A stretch of DNA of 53,026 bases from an uncultured Clostridia bacterium. GTDB lineage: Bacteria > Bacillota > Clostridia > TANB77 > CAG-508. The position numbers were made by a program, and so were the translations under genes. Below the pieces are notes generated by a model. It was not told the DNA's origin. It did not search any database and saw only the letters and a list, made by a program, of their open reading frames with translations. Each line of letters starts with the position of its first letter. Positions within the stretch are counted from its first letter, which is position 1. Location of the stretch: positions 1 through 53,026 of the forward strand of contig CAJFLB010000006.1 in assembly GCA_904387305.1 (NCBI GenBank), read 5' to 3'. This document shows, piece after piece, positions 16,985 through 27,131 of the stretch.

Positions 16985-17299
16985 ATGGAAAATAGAAGAT
17001 TTACGGAAATAGATGAAGAATTTATATGTGAAAATTGTGGAAAAAAAGTTTCTAAACTAGGGTATTCTTGTCGTGACCATTGTCCATATTGTTTACATTC
17101 TAAACATGTAGATAAAAATCCAGGAGATAGACAAGAAACTTGTCATGGAGATTTAGAGCCAGTTTCTTTAGAGATTGATGGGAAGAAAGGTTATGTGATT
17201 ATATATAGATGTAAAACATGTGGGGCAATTAGAAAAAATAAAGCAGCAAAAGATGATAATATGGATTTAATCATAGATTTAAGTAGTAAGCAAATCTGA
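16985..17299 (+). CDS. RNHCP domain zinc-binding protein
   Basis: This is a small protein of the RNHCP family, named for its central motif, here CRDHCPYCLHSKHVD near residue 30. Additional Cys pairs, FICENCGKKV and YRCKTCGAIRKN, surround it, making a likely multi-zinc fold. CHGDLEPVSLE is also characteristic. The function is not established; a nucleic-acid role is only a guess from the zinc ribbons. The open frame extends upstream to 16838 through a repeat, but AGAAGGAG just before the ATG at 16985 fixes the start (104 residues). Its stop codon lies inside a large bidirectional terminator palindrome. Confidence 0.9.
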   Translation: MENRRFTEIDEEFICENCGKKVSKLGYSCRDHCPYCLHSKHVDKNPGDRQETCHGDLEPVSLEIDGKKGYVIIYRCKTCGAIRKNKAAKDDNMDLIIDLSSKQI

Positions 17300-17363
17300 A
17301 ACGTTGGGGACGTGCCAAATTGTTTCATTTTGGAACAATTTGGCACGTCCCTAATGTTTCAGA
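17295..17363. terminator. Bidirectional terminator palindrome spanning two stop codons
   Basis: Thirty-base arms (17295-17324 and 17334-17363) with two mismatches form a stem tipped by CATTTTGG. The stem contains GGGACGTGCC and its complement. The left arm includes the stop codon of the RNHCP gene and the right arm that of the convergent U32 gene. It would terminate both. The GGGGAC signature links it to the other foldback terminators. Confidence 0.85.
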
Positions 17364-19821
17364 TTTCTTTATTTAAATTTCCGTTTGTATAAAGGCTACC
17401 ATCAAATCTCTGGTTATTATTTACACGATGAATAATTTCGTTAATATCCTCAATCGTTTCATCTAAAACATCTATTCTTACATAATCTACATTAAACTCT
17501 TTTGGATAAATAGAAGTTATTTTACTATTAAAAATGGTTGTAACAGTTTGTATATTATCAGGTAAAATTCTAAATTTCATACGTAAACGGTCTTTTAGTT
17601 CATATACATTATCTGTAATACATCTTTGTTTACAAGTTGGATAACATTTATCTGTTTCTCCTAAAAGGCAGTAGTTCATATTTAGAAGAGGTGTTCTGCC
17701 ATATACAATTAATTCATTTGGTAGTGTATTACAATTACATAAAGCTGAAATCATGTCTCTATTTAATTCGGGAGAAATGGTATATCGGCAAATACCTAAA
17801 TTTTTCAATTCCTTTATTGTATTTGAATTATACACATTAAATGTATAATTGGTAATTAATTCTAAGTCTTTATTTAGGTCTGCAAAAAGTGTGTGTAATA
17901 ATTTTATATTACAGATATTTGAAATGACAAATCCTTTAATATGATAATTGCTTAGAGTGGTTTCTATATTATTAGACAGTAGATTTTTGTAATTTGATTT
18001 TATAATGGTTGGCATATAAATGTATACATTAAATTTAGTATCTAAAATATGTAAAATTTCTTGATAGTCTTTCATAGAAAAATACTTTAAAGGAATATAT
18101 ACATTTTCAATATCATGGAGTTGACTATAATCAAAATCTTTATGCAAAATGTTTAATAGGAGAGATAATTTTGTTTTTTTCATAGGATAATTAGGAGTAT
18201 CAAGTTGTTCTTTCTCGAGTTTATTTATTTTAATATTTTCGCTTTTATTGACTTTTTTATCTCCCATACAATAGGTTCTTGTCATAGCCTCAATAGCATA
18301 TTGTTCAACCATTTGTAAAATGGTTCTTCTTAAATCATTTAAAGTACTTAATTTAGGAACAAATAATTTATCATCTAGTTCAATTTCTAAACTTTTAAAA
18401 GCAAAAGGTGTAGAAGCTGTTTTAGAAATTTGAGAGATAATCGTATTTTTATCAAGTGGTCTCGTTTTGGCTTTTAAAGGAATGATATCACTTGTGTATT
18501 GTATTTTTAAATCTTTATATAATTCTATATTACTAGCTGATGTAACTGTAATAGAAATTGGTTCATTTTCTTTTATCACAATATGACAATTTAAAAGTAC
18601 TTTTCTATTTTCTTTCAAGAAAGTATTTTGTGCGAAAGTATTTAATTTTTTGGAACTCATTTTGTAAATCTGATTACCTAATTTGATATTTCCTTTCATC
18701 CTACCAATGATAACTGTTTGACCAATTTCAGTAAATTTAATATTTTTCATATTTGTATCCATTAATTCTGAAATGGTATAAGTTCCTGGTTCTTTGTCTA
18801 AAGAAATGGTATCACCAATACCAATTGGTTCATTTAATTTAACAGTAATATATCCCTTTTTAGAATTATATTTTTGTATTTTACCTAAAAATAATCCCAT
18901 ATTATTTGGTTTTTCTTTAAATACCAAATTTCGGTTAGCTTCATTACTTAAATGTCCAGAAGAAGACATACCTCTATTAAACACTTGTAGTAATTCTTTT
19001 TTGTCATCTTCATCAATGGCATATTCATTATCAGATAAAGCTAAATCTATATATTTTCGATAAATTCTTGTAACAGTTGCTACATATTCGGGTGATTTCA
19101 TACGTCCTTCAATTTTGAAACTTTTTACACCTGCGTGAATTAAATCAGGAATAAATTCTAATCCGCATAAATCTCTGGTGCTTAATAAATATCCTGAATT
19201 AATGGTTTTATTATTTTCCAATAATTCAAAAGGAAGTCTACAAGGACCTGCACATTTTCCTCTGTTTCCAGAACGTCCACCTAACATACTAGAAAATAGA
19301 CATTGACCGGAATATGAGATACAAAGAGCTCCATGGATAAAGGTTTCTATCTCAATATTTGTATTTTTACAAATATAATCAATTTCATTAACAGAAAGCT
19401 CTCTGGCCAAAACAACTCTTCTAAAACCAAGTTCTTGTAATTCTAAAGCACCATTTAAATTATGGACAGTCATTTGGGTACTACCGTGAATTGGTAAATC
19501 AGGAAATGCTCTCATTAGTGCCATAGCTAATCCTAAATCTTGAACAATAATCGCGTCAATTCCAAATTCATAAGCCTTTTTAGCTACATTCATGGCTGAT
19601 TCGAATTCTGTATCAGTTACTAATGTGTTTAAAGTTAAATGGGTTTTAACACCACGAATTTTTGCATATTGAATGGCTTTTTCTAATTTTTCAAGTGAAA
19701 AATTAGTAGCAAAAGCTCGCGCACTAAAGATATCGGCACCAAAATAGACACTGTTAGCACCATTTTGTACAGCAGCTTTTAAACATTCAAAATCACCAAC
19801 AGGGGAAAGTAGTTCAACCAT
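17359..19821 (-). CDS. U32 family protein, RlhA-like 23S rRNA hydroxylase
   Basis: This large U32 protein with a C-terminal DUF3656 part is related to RlhA, which hydroxylates C2501 of 23S rRNA; the older annotation is collagenase-like peptidase. The N-terminal barrel begins ELLSPVGDFECLKAAVQNGA. The U32 signature HGALCISYSGQCLFSSMLGG and the cysteine cluster NRGKCAGPCRLPFELL mark the likely iron-sulfur site. KSFKIEGRMKSPEYVATVTR follows. The C-terminal half (about 400-820) is a diverged, Asn/Lys/Ile-rich region with CYPTCKQRC near its end. The length of 820 residues is normal for the long form. GGTGG precedes the ATG. The hydroxylase role is inferred from family membership. Confidence 0.88.
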   Translation of the reverse strand: MVELLSPVGDFECLKAAVQNGANSVYFGADIFSARAFATNFSLEKLEKAIQYAKIRGVKTHLTLNTLVTDTEFESAMNVAKKAYEFGIDAIIVQDLGLAMALMRAFPDLPIHGSTQMTVHNLNGALELQELGFRRVVLARELSVNEIDYICKNTNIEIETFIHGALCISYSGQCLFSSMLGGRSGNRGKCAGPCRLPFELLENNKTINSGYLLSTRDLCGLEFIPDLIHAGVKSFKIEGRMKSPEYVATVTRIYRKYIDLALSDNEYAIDEDDKKELLQVFNRGMSSSGHLSNEANRNLVFKEKPNNMGLFLGKIQKYNSKKGYITVKLNEPIGIGDTISLDKEPGTYTISELMDTNMKNIKFTEIGQTVIIGRMKGNIKLGNQIYKMSSKKLNTFAQNTFLKENRKVLLNCHIVIKENEPISITVTSASNIELYKDLKIQYTSDIIPLKAKTRPLDKNTIISQISKTASTPFAFKSLEIELDDKLFVPKLSTLNDLRRTILQMVEQYAIEAMTRTYCMGDKKVNKSENIKINKLEKEQLDTPNYPMKKTKLSLLLNILHKDFDYSQLHDIENVYIPLKYFSMKDYQEILHILDTKFNVYIYMPTIIKSNYKNLLSNNIETTLSNYHIKGFVISNICNIKLLHTLFADLNKDLELITNYTFNVYNSNTIKELKNLGICRYTISPELNRDMISALCNCNTLPNELIVYGRTPLLNMNYCLLGETDKCYPTCKQRCITDNVYELKDRLRMKFRILPDNIQTVTTIFNSKITSIYPKEFNVDYVRIDVLDETIEDINEIIHRVNNNQRFDGSLYTNGNLNKEI

Positions 19822-19911
19822 AATTTCACCACCTTTTTCGTTTTATATTATATATATATTATTTCGAAAAATAACATTGCACAGAAAAATTGCTACACAA
19901 TTTTTCGCGTC

Positions 19912-19999
19912 GACAAATCTTTACGATTCTTCAAGAACTTAAATATATATAGTTAAATTAGAAAAAATAGAGAAAAGTTCTTGAGAAGCGAGATTTGTC
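19912..19999. repeat. 88-bp inverted-repeat element (AAGTTCTT...GATTTGTC family), full copy
   Basis: The left arm 19912-19940 and right arm 19975-19999 are imperfect inverted repeats (right arm AAGTTCTTGAGAAGCGAG, then ATTTGTC). The loop is A+T-rich. A second full copy in the opposite orientation lies at 41532-41604, and single arms lie at 5943 and 8541. The element sits in the ~350-bp space between the divergent U32 and polC genes. The rest of that space holds the polC promoter. Confidence 0.75.
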
Positions 20000-20104
20000 T
20001 AATCAATTTTACCTAATTATACCATAAAATACTTGAAAATTCTAGGTTACATAAAGTTAAAGGGCGTAATCTATATAAATAAAAAAATATTTCATTTTGT
20101 TCGC

Positions 20105-20132
20105 TTGAAATGTAAAAAAAATAGTATATAAT
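20105..20132 (+). promoter_or_regulatory. Candidate sigma-A promoter of polC
   Basis: TTGAAA (20105-20110) and a perfect TATAAT (20127-20132) have a 16-base spacer. The start codon lies 40 bases downstream. Confidence 0.65.
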
Positions 20133-20172
20133 AGAGAACATAGGAAAGAGAAAAACAAAGGAGCAAAGATAC

Positions 20173-23100
20173 ATGCAAGAAACGGTAAAAACAAAAAAAG
20201 TAGGAGAAATATTTCGTGACTATCAAACAAAAGCCAATATACAATATGCAAACATTCAGGGGTTAAATGTTATAAAAAAGACAAATACACTAGAAGTCAT
20301 GTTGTATTTTGATGAATATATAGAAATAAAAGAACTATGGTTTTTTGAAAAATTTTTAATCGATAGATTTCATTTTGAACATATTGATATGGTTATTAAA
20401 TATCATGAAGGTGTCGTACTAAAAGATATTCAAACAGAATGGAGAAATATTATTGCCTATATGTCACATAAATATCCATTGATGAAACCAATGCTTTTAT
20501 TAAAAAGTGATGTAGAGGTTGATGGAAATGAAGTCAATATCAAAATGCATATTCGAGGAGCTGAATTTTTAAAAGCTAAAAAAACAGACAAAGAATTAGA
20601 AAAGGTTTTAAAAAATTTATTTGGCAAAGAATATAAAGTAAATCTTACAGAACAATTATCTAAGGAAGAAATAGAAGAAATACGAGAAGAAATTAAACAA
20701 GTAGAAGAAAAAGCTATTGCTCATATTGAAGAATTAAATGCTGAAAAACAAAGAGAAAATGCAAACAATGAAAACCATGGTGAATATGGAAATGTAACAG
20801 AATACAATGACCCAGATTATGTACCACCTACAGATATGGAAGGATATATTCCAGAAGAAGCTATGGATGGAATACCACCAATAGATGGAATGGAAGATTT
20901 CCAAGAACAAGAATATATTATGGGAAAACCATCAAAAGCAAAAGAAAATAAAGTAGCGATAAAAGATATTACAGCAAGTAATTCGAGAATTACGATTGAA
21001 GGAAGAGTTTTAACAAGTGAATGCCGTGAGACAAGAACTGGAAAAGGTATGTTAATCTTTGACATTTATGACGGGACAGGAACCATTACTTGTAAATCTT
21101 TCGCAAAAGATGCAGGTGAAGGAAAAGAAATCATTGATAAAATTCAAGAGGCAAAAGTGATTAAAGCAGTTGGAAAAGCAGGATTAGATGCATATGCTGG
21201 TGATGTTACCATTATGGCAAATACGATTATGACAAGTGATATGGAAGTACCAGAATTACCAGAAGAAGATGAAAGTACGCCTCTAATATTAGGTATGAAT
21301 CCCAATATTACAGAACCATTGGTAAAAATAGCAGAGCTAAATGTAGATGACGGAAAAGTCTCTATTGAAGGTGAAGCCATCGATATGGAAGATAGAGAAT
21401 TAAAGTCTGGTAAAACGTTACTTAGTTTTGATATCTATGATGGAACCAGCAGTATGACATGTAAAGCCTTTTTAAATAAAGATAATAGTAAACGTGTCAT
21501 CAAAAGAATCAAAAATGCAAAAGGATTAAAAATAGCAGGAACAGCACAAATGGATTCTTTCTCAAATGAATTAACCATTATGGCAAATACGATTGTAGAA
21601 GGAGAAGGAATCAAGAAAAAAGTTAGAGAAGACCATGCAGAAGTAAAAAGAGTGGAACTTCATATGCATACACAAATGAGTCAAATGGATGCCATGACCT
21701 CAGCAACAGATTTAATCAAAAGAGCTATGAAATGGGGAATGAAATCTATTGCCATTACAGACCATGGTGTTGTGCAAGCGTTTCCAGAAGCACATAAAAT
21801 GCTAGGATATGATAATCCAGATATGAAAATAATTTATGGAGTAGAAGCATATCTAGCACCAGATAACACGAAAACAGTATATAATGGAAAGAAACAAAGT
21901 ATTGATACCACTTATTGTGTATTAGACTTGGAAACAACTGGATTTTCTGCAACCACTGAGAAAATTACAGAAATCGGTGTGATGAAGGTAAAAGACGGAG
22001 AAGTCATTGATGAATTTAGCTGTTTTGTCAATCCTGAAAAACATATCCCAGAAAGAGTCACAGAAGTTACCAACATTACAGACGAAATGGTAAAAGATGC
22101 AGAAACGATTGATAAAGTATTTCCAAAATTATTAGCATTTTTGGGAGATGATAAAGAAACCGTTATTGTAGCACATAATGCAAATTTTGATGTTGGATTT
22201 TTAAAACAAAATGCCAAAGTATTAGGATATGATTTTGATTATACTTATTTAGACACTTTAAGTTTAGCCAAAGATTTATTCCCAGATTATAAGAAATACA
22301 AATTAGGAAAAATTGCAGAAAATTTAGGTATCAAAGTAGAAGTCGCACACCGTGCGTTAGATGATGTAGATACAACAGTAAAAGTATTTAAGGTTATGGT
22401 AGATATGCTAAAGAAAAAAGGAGCAACCATTGTAGAAGATATTGATAGAGTAGCAGCAAGTGAAGAGGCGAAAAAAGAAGAATACAAAAAACTAAAAACC
22501 TATCATGCGATTATTTTAGCTAAAAACTATGTAGGATTAAAGAATTTATATAAGTTAGTATCTTTATCACATTTACATTATTTTTATAGAAAACCACGTA
22601 TATTAAAAAGTTTATATAAAAAATATTCAGAAGGATTGATATTGGGAAGTGCCTGTGAAGCAGGAGAGTTGTATCAAGCAATTGAGCTTGGAAAAACAGA
22701 TGAAGAAATCGAAGAAATTGCTAATGACTATGACTATTTAGAAATTCAACCAACTGGAAATAATCAATTCTTAATTCGAAATGGAACAGTTGCAGATGAA
22801 GAAGCTTTAAGAGATATTAATAGAAAAATTGTGGAATTGGGAGAAAAATTAAATAAACCAGTTGTAGCTACTTGTGATGTGCATTTTATGGATCCACAAG
22901 ACGAAATTTATAGACGTATCTTAGAAGCAGGACAAAAATATGATGATGCAGATAATCAAGCACCACTTTACTTAAGAACAACAGAAGAGATGCTAGAAGA
23001 ATTTAGTTATTTAGGAAAAGAAAAAGCTTATGAAGTGGTTGTTACAAATACGAATAAAATATCAGATATGTGTGAACAAATTAGTCCGATATCACCAGAA

Positions 23101-24994
23101 AAGTGTCCACCACATATCCCAGGTTGTGAGCAAATGATAAAAGATATTGCATATAATAAAGCACATCAGCTATATGGAGATCCATTACCAGAAATTGTAC
23201 AAACAAGATTAGATAAAGAATTAGATTCTATTATTAGAAATGGATTTTCTGTTATGTACATTATCGCACAAAAGTTGGTATGGAAATCAAATGAAGATGG
23301 ATATATCGTAGGATCCAGAGGATCTGTTGGGTCATCATTTGTAGCAAATATGACAGGTATTACAGAGGTAAATTCCCTTCCAGCACATTATCGATGTCCA
23401 AATTGCAAATATTCAGATTTTACAGATTATGGTGTAAAAAATGGCTTTGACTTACCAGATAAAGAATGTCCTAAATGTGGACATAAACTAGATAAAGACG
23501 GAATGGATATTCCATTTGAAACATTCCTTGGATTTAATGGAGATAAAGAGCCAGATATTGACTTAAACTTCTCAGGAGAATATCAAGCAAAAGCTCATAA
23601 ATATACAGAAGTAATTTTTGGAAAAGGAACAACATTTAAGGCAGGAACCATTGGTACAGTTGCTGATAAAACGGCTTATGGCTATGTAAAAAACTATTAT
23701 GAAGAAAGACATATACCAATTAATCAAGCAGAGATTAAAAGAATATCACATGGATGTACTGGAATTAAAAGAACAACAGGACAACATCCAGGAGGAATTA
23801 TCGTTGTACCAAAAGGAAGAGAAATCTATGAGTTTTGTCCAGTACAGCACCCTGCAGATGACCCTAATTCTGATATTATTACAACTCATTTTGATTATCA
23901 CTCAATTGATCAAAACTTGTTAAAATTAGATATACTAGGACACGATGATCCGACAGTTATTAGAATGTTACAAGACATTACAGGAATAGACCCAACAAAG
24001 ATTCCACTAGATGATAAAGCAACTATGTCTATCTTTAGTTCAACAGATGCTTTAGGTGTTACACCAAAACAAATTGGCTCAGAAGTAGGTAGTTATGGTA
24101 TACCTGAATTTGGTACAAAATTCGTAAGAGGTATGTTAGTTGACACAAGACCAACCACATTTGATGAGCTAATTCGTATATCACGGATTATCACATGGTA
24201 CCGATGTGTGGCTAGGAAATGCACAAAGTTTAATTGAAGATGGAACTGTAACCTTAACAGAGGCAATCTGTTGTCGTGATGATATCATGATATATTTAAT
24301 CAAACAAGGATTACCACCAAACTCTGCATTTAAAATCATGGAAACCGTACGTAAAGGAAAAGCATTAAAAGATCCAGAAAAATGGAAAGAATATACAGTA
24401 TTGATGAGAGAGCATAATGTACCAGAATGGTATATCAAATCTTGTGAAAAGATAAAATACATGTTCCCAAAAGCACACGCAGCAGCATATGTAACAAATG
24501 CATTTAGAATTGCATGGTTTAAGGTACATGAACCAAAAGCATATTATGCAGCATTTTTCTCTATCAGAGCATCAGATGAATTTGATAGTGAAATCATGAC
24601 ATTTGGAGAAGAAAAAGTAAAAAATAAAATGAAAGAAATAGATTTACAAGGAAACAATGCAACACAAAAAGATAAAGCGATGTATCCCGTATTAGAACTC
24701 GTATTAGAAATGTATGAAAGAGGAATTAAGTTCTTACCAATCGATTTATACAAATCAAGTGCTACAAAATTTATTGTAGAAGAAGATGGAATACGTCCAC
24801 CATTAAACAGTATTGCAGGACTTGGAACAGTAGCAGCAGTAGGAATTGAAAATGCTAGAAAAGACGGAAAATTCATGTCTATTGATGATATGAAAATTAG
24901 GTCAAAAGTAGGAGACTCTGTAGCAGAATTATTGAAAAAATTTGGATGCTTAGATGGCATGAGCCAAAGTAACCAGTTGAGTTTGTTTGGATAA
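20173..24994 (+). CDS. polC: DNA polymerase III PolC, interrupted by a +1 frameshift
   Basis: PolC is the main replicative polymerase of Gram-positive bacteria, with built-in proofreading. The order is an N-terminal domain (1 to ~180), two successive OB domains (~273-350 and ~396-470), PHP (HMHTQMSQMDA near 496, ITDHG), the DEDD exonuclease (YCVLDLETTGF near 581, VAHNANFD), a zinc cluster (RCPNC ~1075, ECPKCG ~1098) and the polymerase core (PDIDLNFSGE ~1128). The frame breaks after residue 1337: ISR replaces ISGLSHGTDVWLGN, which continues in the next frame from 24185 to the stop at 24994. Deleting C24184 gives 1606 residues, about 160 more than usual because the OB domain is duplicated. AAAGGAG precedes the ATG. 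Because the enzyme is essential, sequencing error or recoding is likelier than loss. Confidence 0.93.
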
Positions 24995-25030
24995 TGTCCC
25001 ATTGGGGACGTTTCTGTTTGGGACATTTTT
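24994..25030 (+). terminator. Terminator of polC
   Basis: ATGTCCCA (24994-25001) pairs with TGGGACAT (25019-25026), followed by TTTT. The loop contains GGGGACG, the tip motif shared with the other foldback repeats. The stem overlaps the polC stop codon. Confidence 0.75.
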
Positions 25031-25175
25031 ATGTAAAACTCTAAGCTTGAGCACTTTGTGTCGTCTCCAATGTTCATGAAAGAAACACATATTAATCAGT
25101 AATTAATATAAAATTTTTTTCTAAGAGAAAAAAGGATTAGAAAATAAAAGAAATAAAAAGTAAAAGGGGAAGAAA

Positions 25176-26237
25176 ATGATAAGTACTTTAATATTTGCAA
25201 TGTTTATATATGGATTTTTTGTGGTAATAGGTGCTATTATTACATTTGTGAAAAAAGGAAAAATAGAGCCACAGAAAATTTTCTTAGCAACAATTCCATT
25301 ATATCTTGTGTTTGCAATCATTCCATTTTTATTTGTAAAAGGATTGTTTGGAAATGAATTTATGCTTTTAATAGTTGTTACAATTATGGGATATGTAGCT
25401 ATAAGAGTGGGAAATAATATATATAATAAAATAAAAGTAAGATTAGCAAAAGATGAAGGAATTTATGTTAGAGATATAGAGGTAGAATATAGTCCGGCAG
25501 TACTATCCTATTTGCAAAATCAAAAAATAGAAAAGAAAAAAGATTTAGTAGCAAGCATATTAAATTTGTGTGCAAAAGGATTTCTTAAAATAGAAAAGAA
25601 GGAAGAAAATCATTATGAACTAAACTCGTTACAAGATAAAGATGGTGAGACATTAAAAAAAGATGAAAAGTACGTGTATGATAAGATTTGTAAAAAAGAA
25701 AAGATAAATATAAATACATGGGTACAATATGTAAGAGAAGAATTTGAGAGTTATCATTTTACTAAAAAAAGTAAAATGCGCTTGAGTGATGTATTTTTAT
25801 TCCTATATATTGCAATTTTAATAGGTGGAGCTATATATTCTAAAATAAGTGGAAATAATGAAATCAGTAATGAAATGTTTAATATGATATTTGTTCCGTT
25901 TTTTGTGGCTTTTGAACTTGCGATATTAGAGCCTTTTATGAGAATGGTAATACGCTATCTAAGAAAAGGAGAATATCTAGATGGTACTTATACTGTAAAG
26001 GGGGCGAAAGAAATGAAACGATGGGATAAATATAAAAAGTTTTTAGAGGAATATACTTTATTGGAAGGTAAACCATTAGAAAGTGTAATTGTGTTAGAAA
26101 AACACCTTGCCTATGCGACTGTGTTAAATGTAAATACAAGTTATACAAAAAGTTTTATAGAGCAATTAGAAGTAACATATAAAATTAATTTAGAATCTAT
26201 TGATAAAATGTTGCAAGAAATAAATGAAGAAGCTTAG
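25176..26237 (+). CDS. DUF2207-like (YciQ C-terminal type) membrane protein
   Basis: The function of this membrane protein is unknown. Three N-terminal hydrophobic segments (about 3-25, 36-55 and 62-76) precede a soluble winged-helix-like part that contains EYSPAVLSYLQNQKIEKKKD and LNLCAKGFLKIEK, the hallmark of DUF2207 proteins. Two more membrane segments (about 205-250) follow. The end has WDKYKKFLEEYTLLEGKP and VLEKHLAYATVLNV, also conserved in the family. It lacks the extracellular N-terminal beta domain that full DUF2207 proteins carry, so it is the short form (353 residues). AAAGGGGAAG precedes the ATG. It ends in a terminator shared with the convergent thioesterase gene. Confidence 0.8.
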   Translation: MISTLIFAMFIYGFFVVIGAIITFVKKGKIEPQKIFLATIPLYLVFAIIPFLFVKGLFGNEFMLLIVVTIMGYVAIRVGNNIYNKIKVRLAKDEGIYVRDIEVEYSPAVLSYLQNQKIEKKKDLVASILNLCAKGFLKIEKKEENHYELNSLQDKDGETLKKDEKYVYDKICKKEKININTWVQYVREEFESYHFTKKSKMRLSDVFLFLYIAILIGGAIYSKISGNNEISNEMFNMIFVPFFVAFELAILEPFMRMVIRYLRKGEYLDGTYTVKGAKEMKRWDKYKKFLEEYTLLEGKPLESVIVLEKHLAYATVLNVNTSYTKSFIEQLEVTYKINLESIDKMLQEINEEA

Positions 26238-26259
26238 AAAATTTCTAAGCTTCTTTTAA
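26227..26259. terminator. Bidirectional terminator between convergent genes
   Basis: Perfect 14-base arms (AAGAAGCTTAGAAA, 26227-26240, and complement 26242-26255) end in TTTT on the plus strand, with an A+T-rich run on the other side. It overlaps the 3' ends of both genes. Confidence 0.88.
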
Positions 26260-26661
26260 TGCTTCAAATTTATCACTAAATTCTGGACAATGCTTTTTCA
26301 AATTTACTGGTCTTAAAGTTTTATCAGTAAAACAATGTTTTGTTTCAGCGATGATAACATCATTACCTATTTTGTTATCTTTTACTTCATATCCAATGGT
26401 TAATCGAACACCATTAAATTCTTTTACAAATACTTTAATGGAAATCGTATCAGCAAAAGTCACATGTTGTTTATATTTACATTTTACTTCTAAAACAGGA
26501 ATGGTAATTCCTTTTTCTTCAAATCTTTCAAAAGGCATGTTGGCGGCTTTTAAATAATAACATCTAGCTTCTTCTAAAAAACGAATATAGTTAGAGTGAT
26601 GAACAACACCCATTCTATCTGTTTCATAATAATTAATTGTTCTTTTATAGATAAAACTCAT
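26245..26661 (-). CDS. Acyl-CoA thioesterase, 4HBT (YbgC-like) hotdog fold
   Basis: This is a hotdog-fold thioesterase that hydrolyses acyl-CoA-type thioesters in the cytoplasm. The signature YETDRMGVVHHSNYIRFLEE near residue 12 contains the catalytic Asp (the D in TDRMGVVHHSNY), as in 4-hydroxybenzoyl-CoA thioesterase and YbgC. The length of 138 residues is typical. The frame opens at 26673, but that ATG overlaps the AAAGGA ribosome binding site, so I choose the ATG at 26661. The physiological substrate is not evident. It stands alone and converges on the DUF2207-like gene. Confidence 0.9.
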   Translation of the reverse strand: MSFIYKRTINYYETDRMGVVHHSNYIRFLEEARCYYLKAANMPFERFEEKGITIPVLEVKCKYKQHVTFADTISIKVFVKEFNGVRLTIGYEVKDNKIGNDVIIAETKHCFTDKTLRPVNLKKHCPEFSDKFEALKEA

Positions 26662-26719
26662 TTTAAATCGCATCCTTTCGAGAAAATATTATATAAAATA
26701 AAAAAAGTTCTGTCAAATA

Positions 26720-26748
26720 TTGCAAAAATTAACATAACGTAGTATAAT
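26720..26748 (+). promoter_or_regulatory. Candidate promoter of the 107-residue orphan
   Basis: TTGCAA (26720-26725) and TATAAT (26743-26748) have a 17-base spacer. The chosen start codon lies 59 bases downstream. Confidence 0.6.
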
Positions 26749-26807
26749 ATGTTTCATGCAATTGTGCAGAAATTTTCTAGATATAGAAAAAAAGGAGGAT
26801 GCTAAAA

Positions 26808-27131
26808 ATGATGGAGGTTAATTTTGAAATTTTTCGGGGAGATGGAATGATTAGGATTTACAGAGAGGGAATGCAGGAAACAAAGAAAATCCCCCAAGAT
26901 GCCATTCAGCAAAAGTCAAAAACGCTGAAATTTGAAGACAAAGATCAAGAAGAAGAGAGGAATTATTTTAATACTTATCTGCCTATGATGAAGATAATTC
27001 GATTAGGAAATCGAAAAGAAAAAAAGGTAGAAGTATATATGAATACCATCAGTTTTGGTAGAAAAGAACCTAATATAAGAATAACGGAAAACTATCCGTT
27101 ATATAACATGTTAAAAAAATTTATAGAGTAG
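26808..27131 (+). CDS. Orphan protein with atypical codon use (107 aa)
   Basis: I do not recognise this protein. The frame opens at 26799, but that ATG touches the ribosome binding site AGGAGG (26793-26798), so the ATG at 26808 (spacing nine) is a better start. The sequence begins MMEVNFEIFRGDGMIRIYRE and ends ITENYPLYNMLKKFIE. It is soluble, highly charged and without cysteines. Codon use differs from the neighbours: CCC, GCC, CAG, CTG and one CGG (26835-26837), all rare around it. It has its own promoter and terminator, so it looks real. The composition suggests later acquisition or different selection. Confidence 0.75.
   Translation: MMEVNFEIFRGDGMIRIYREGMQETKKIPQDAIQQKSKTLKFEDKDQEEERNYFNTYLPMMKIIRLGNRKEKKVEVYMNTISFGRKEPNIRITENYPLYNMLKKFIE

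Noticed and set aside
23699..23923. 74-codon frame on the plus strand within polC
   Set aside because: It is an out-of-frame reading of the polymerase core region; the family sequence is in the main frame.
24160..24200. Classical -1 programmed frameshift in polC
   Set aside because: The needed shift is +1, and there is no X-XXY-YYZ slippery sequence or obvious downstream pseudoknot.
24544..25077. 177-codon open frame on the minus strand opposite the end of polC
   Set aside because: It lies wholly over the polC coding sequence and terminator, has no ribosome binding site, and its translation has no domain-like pattern.
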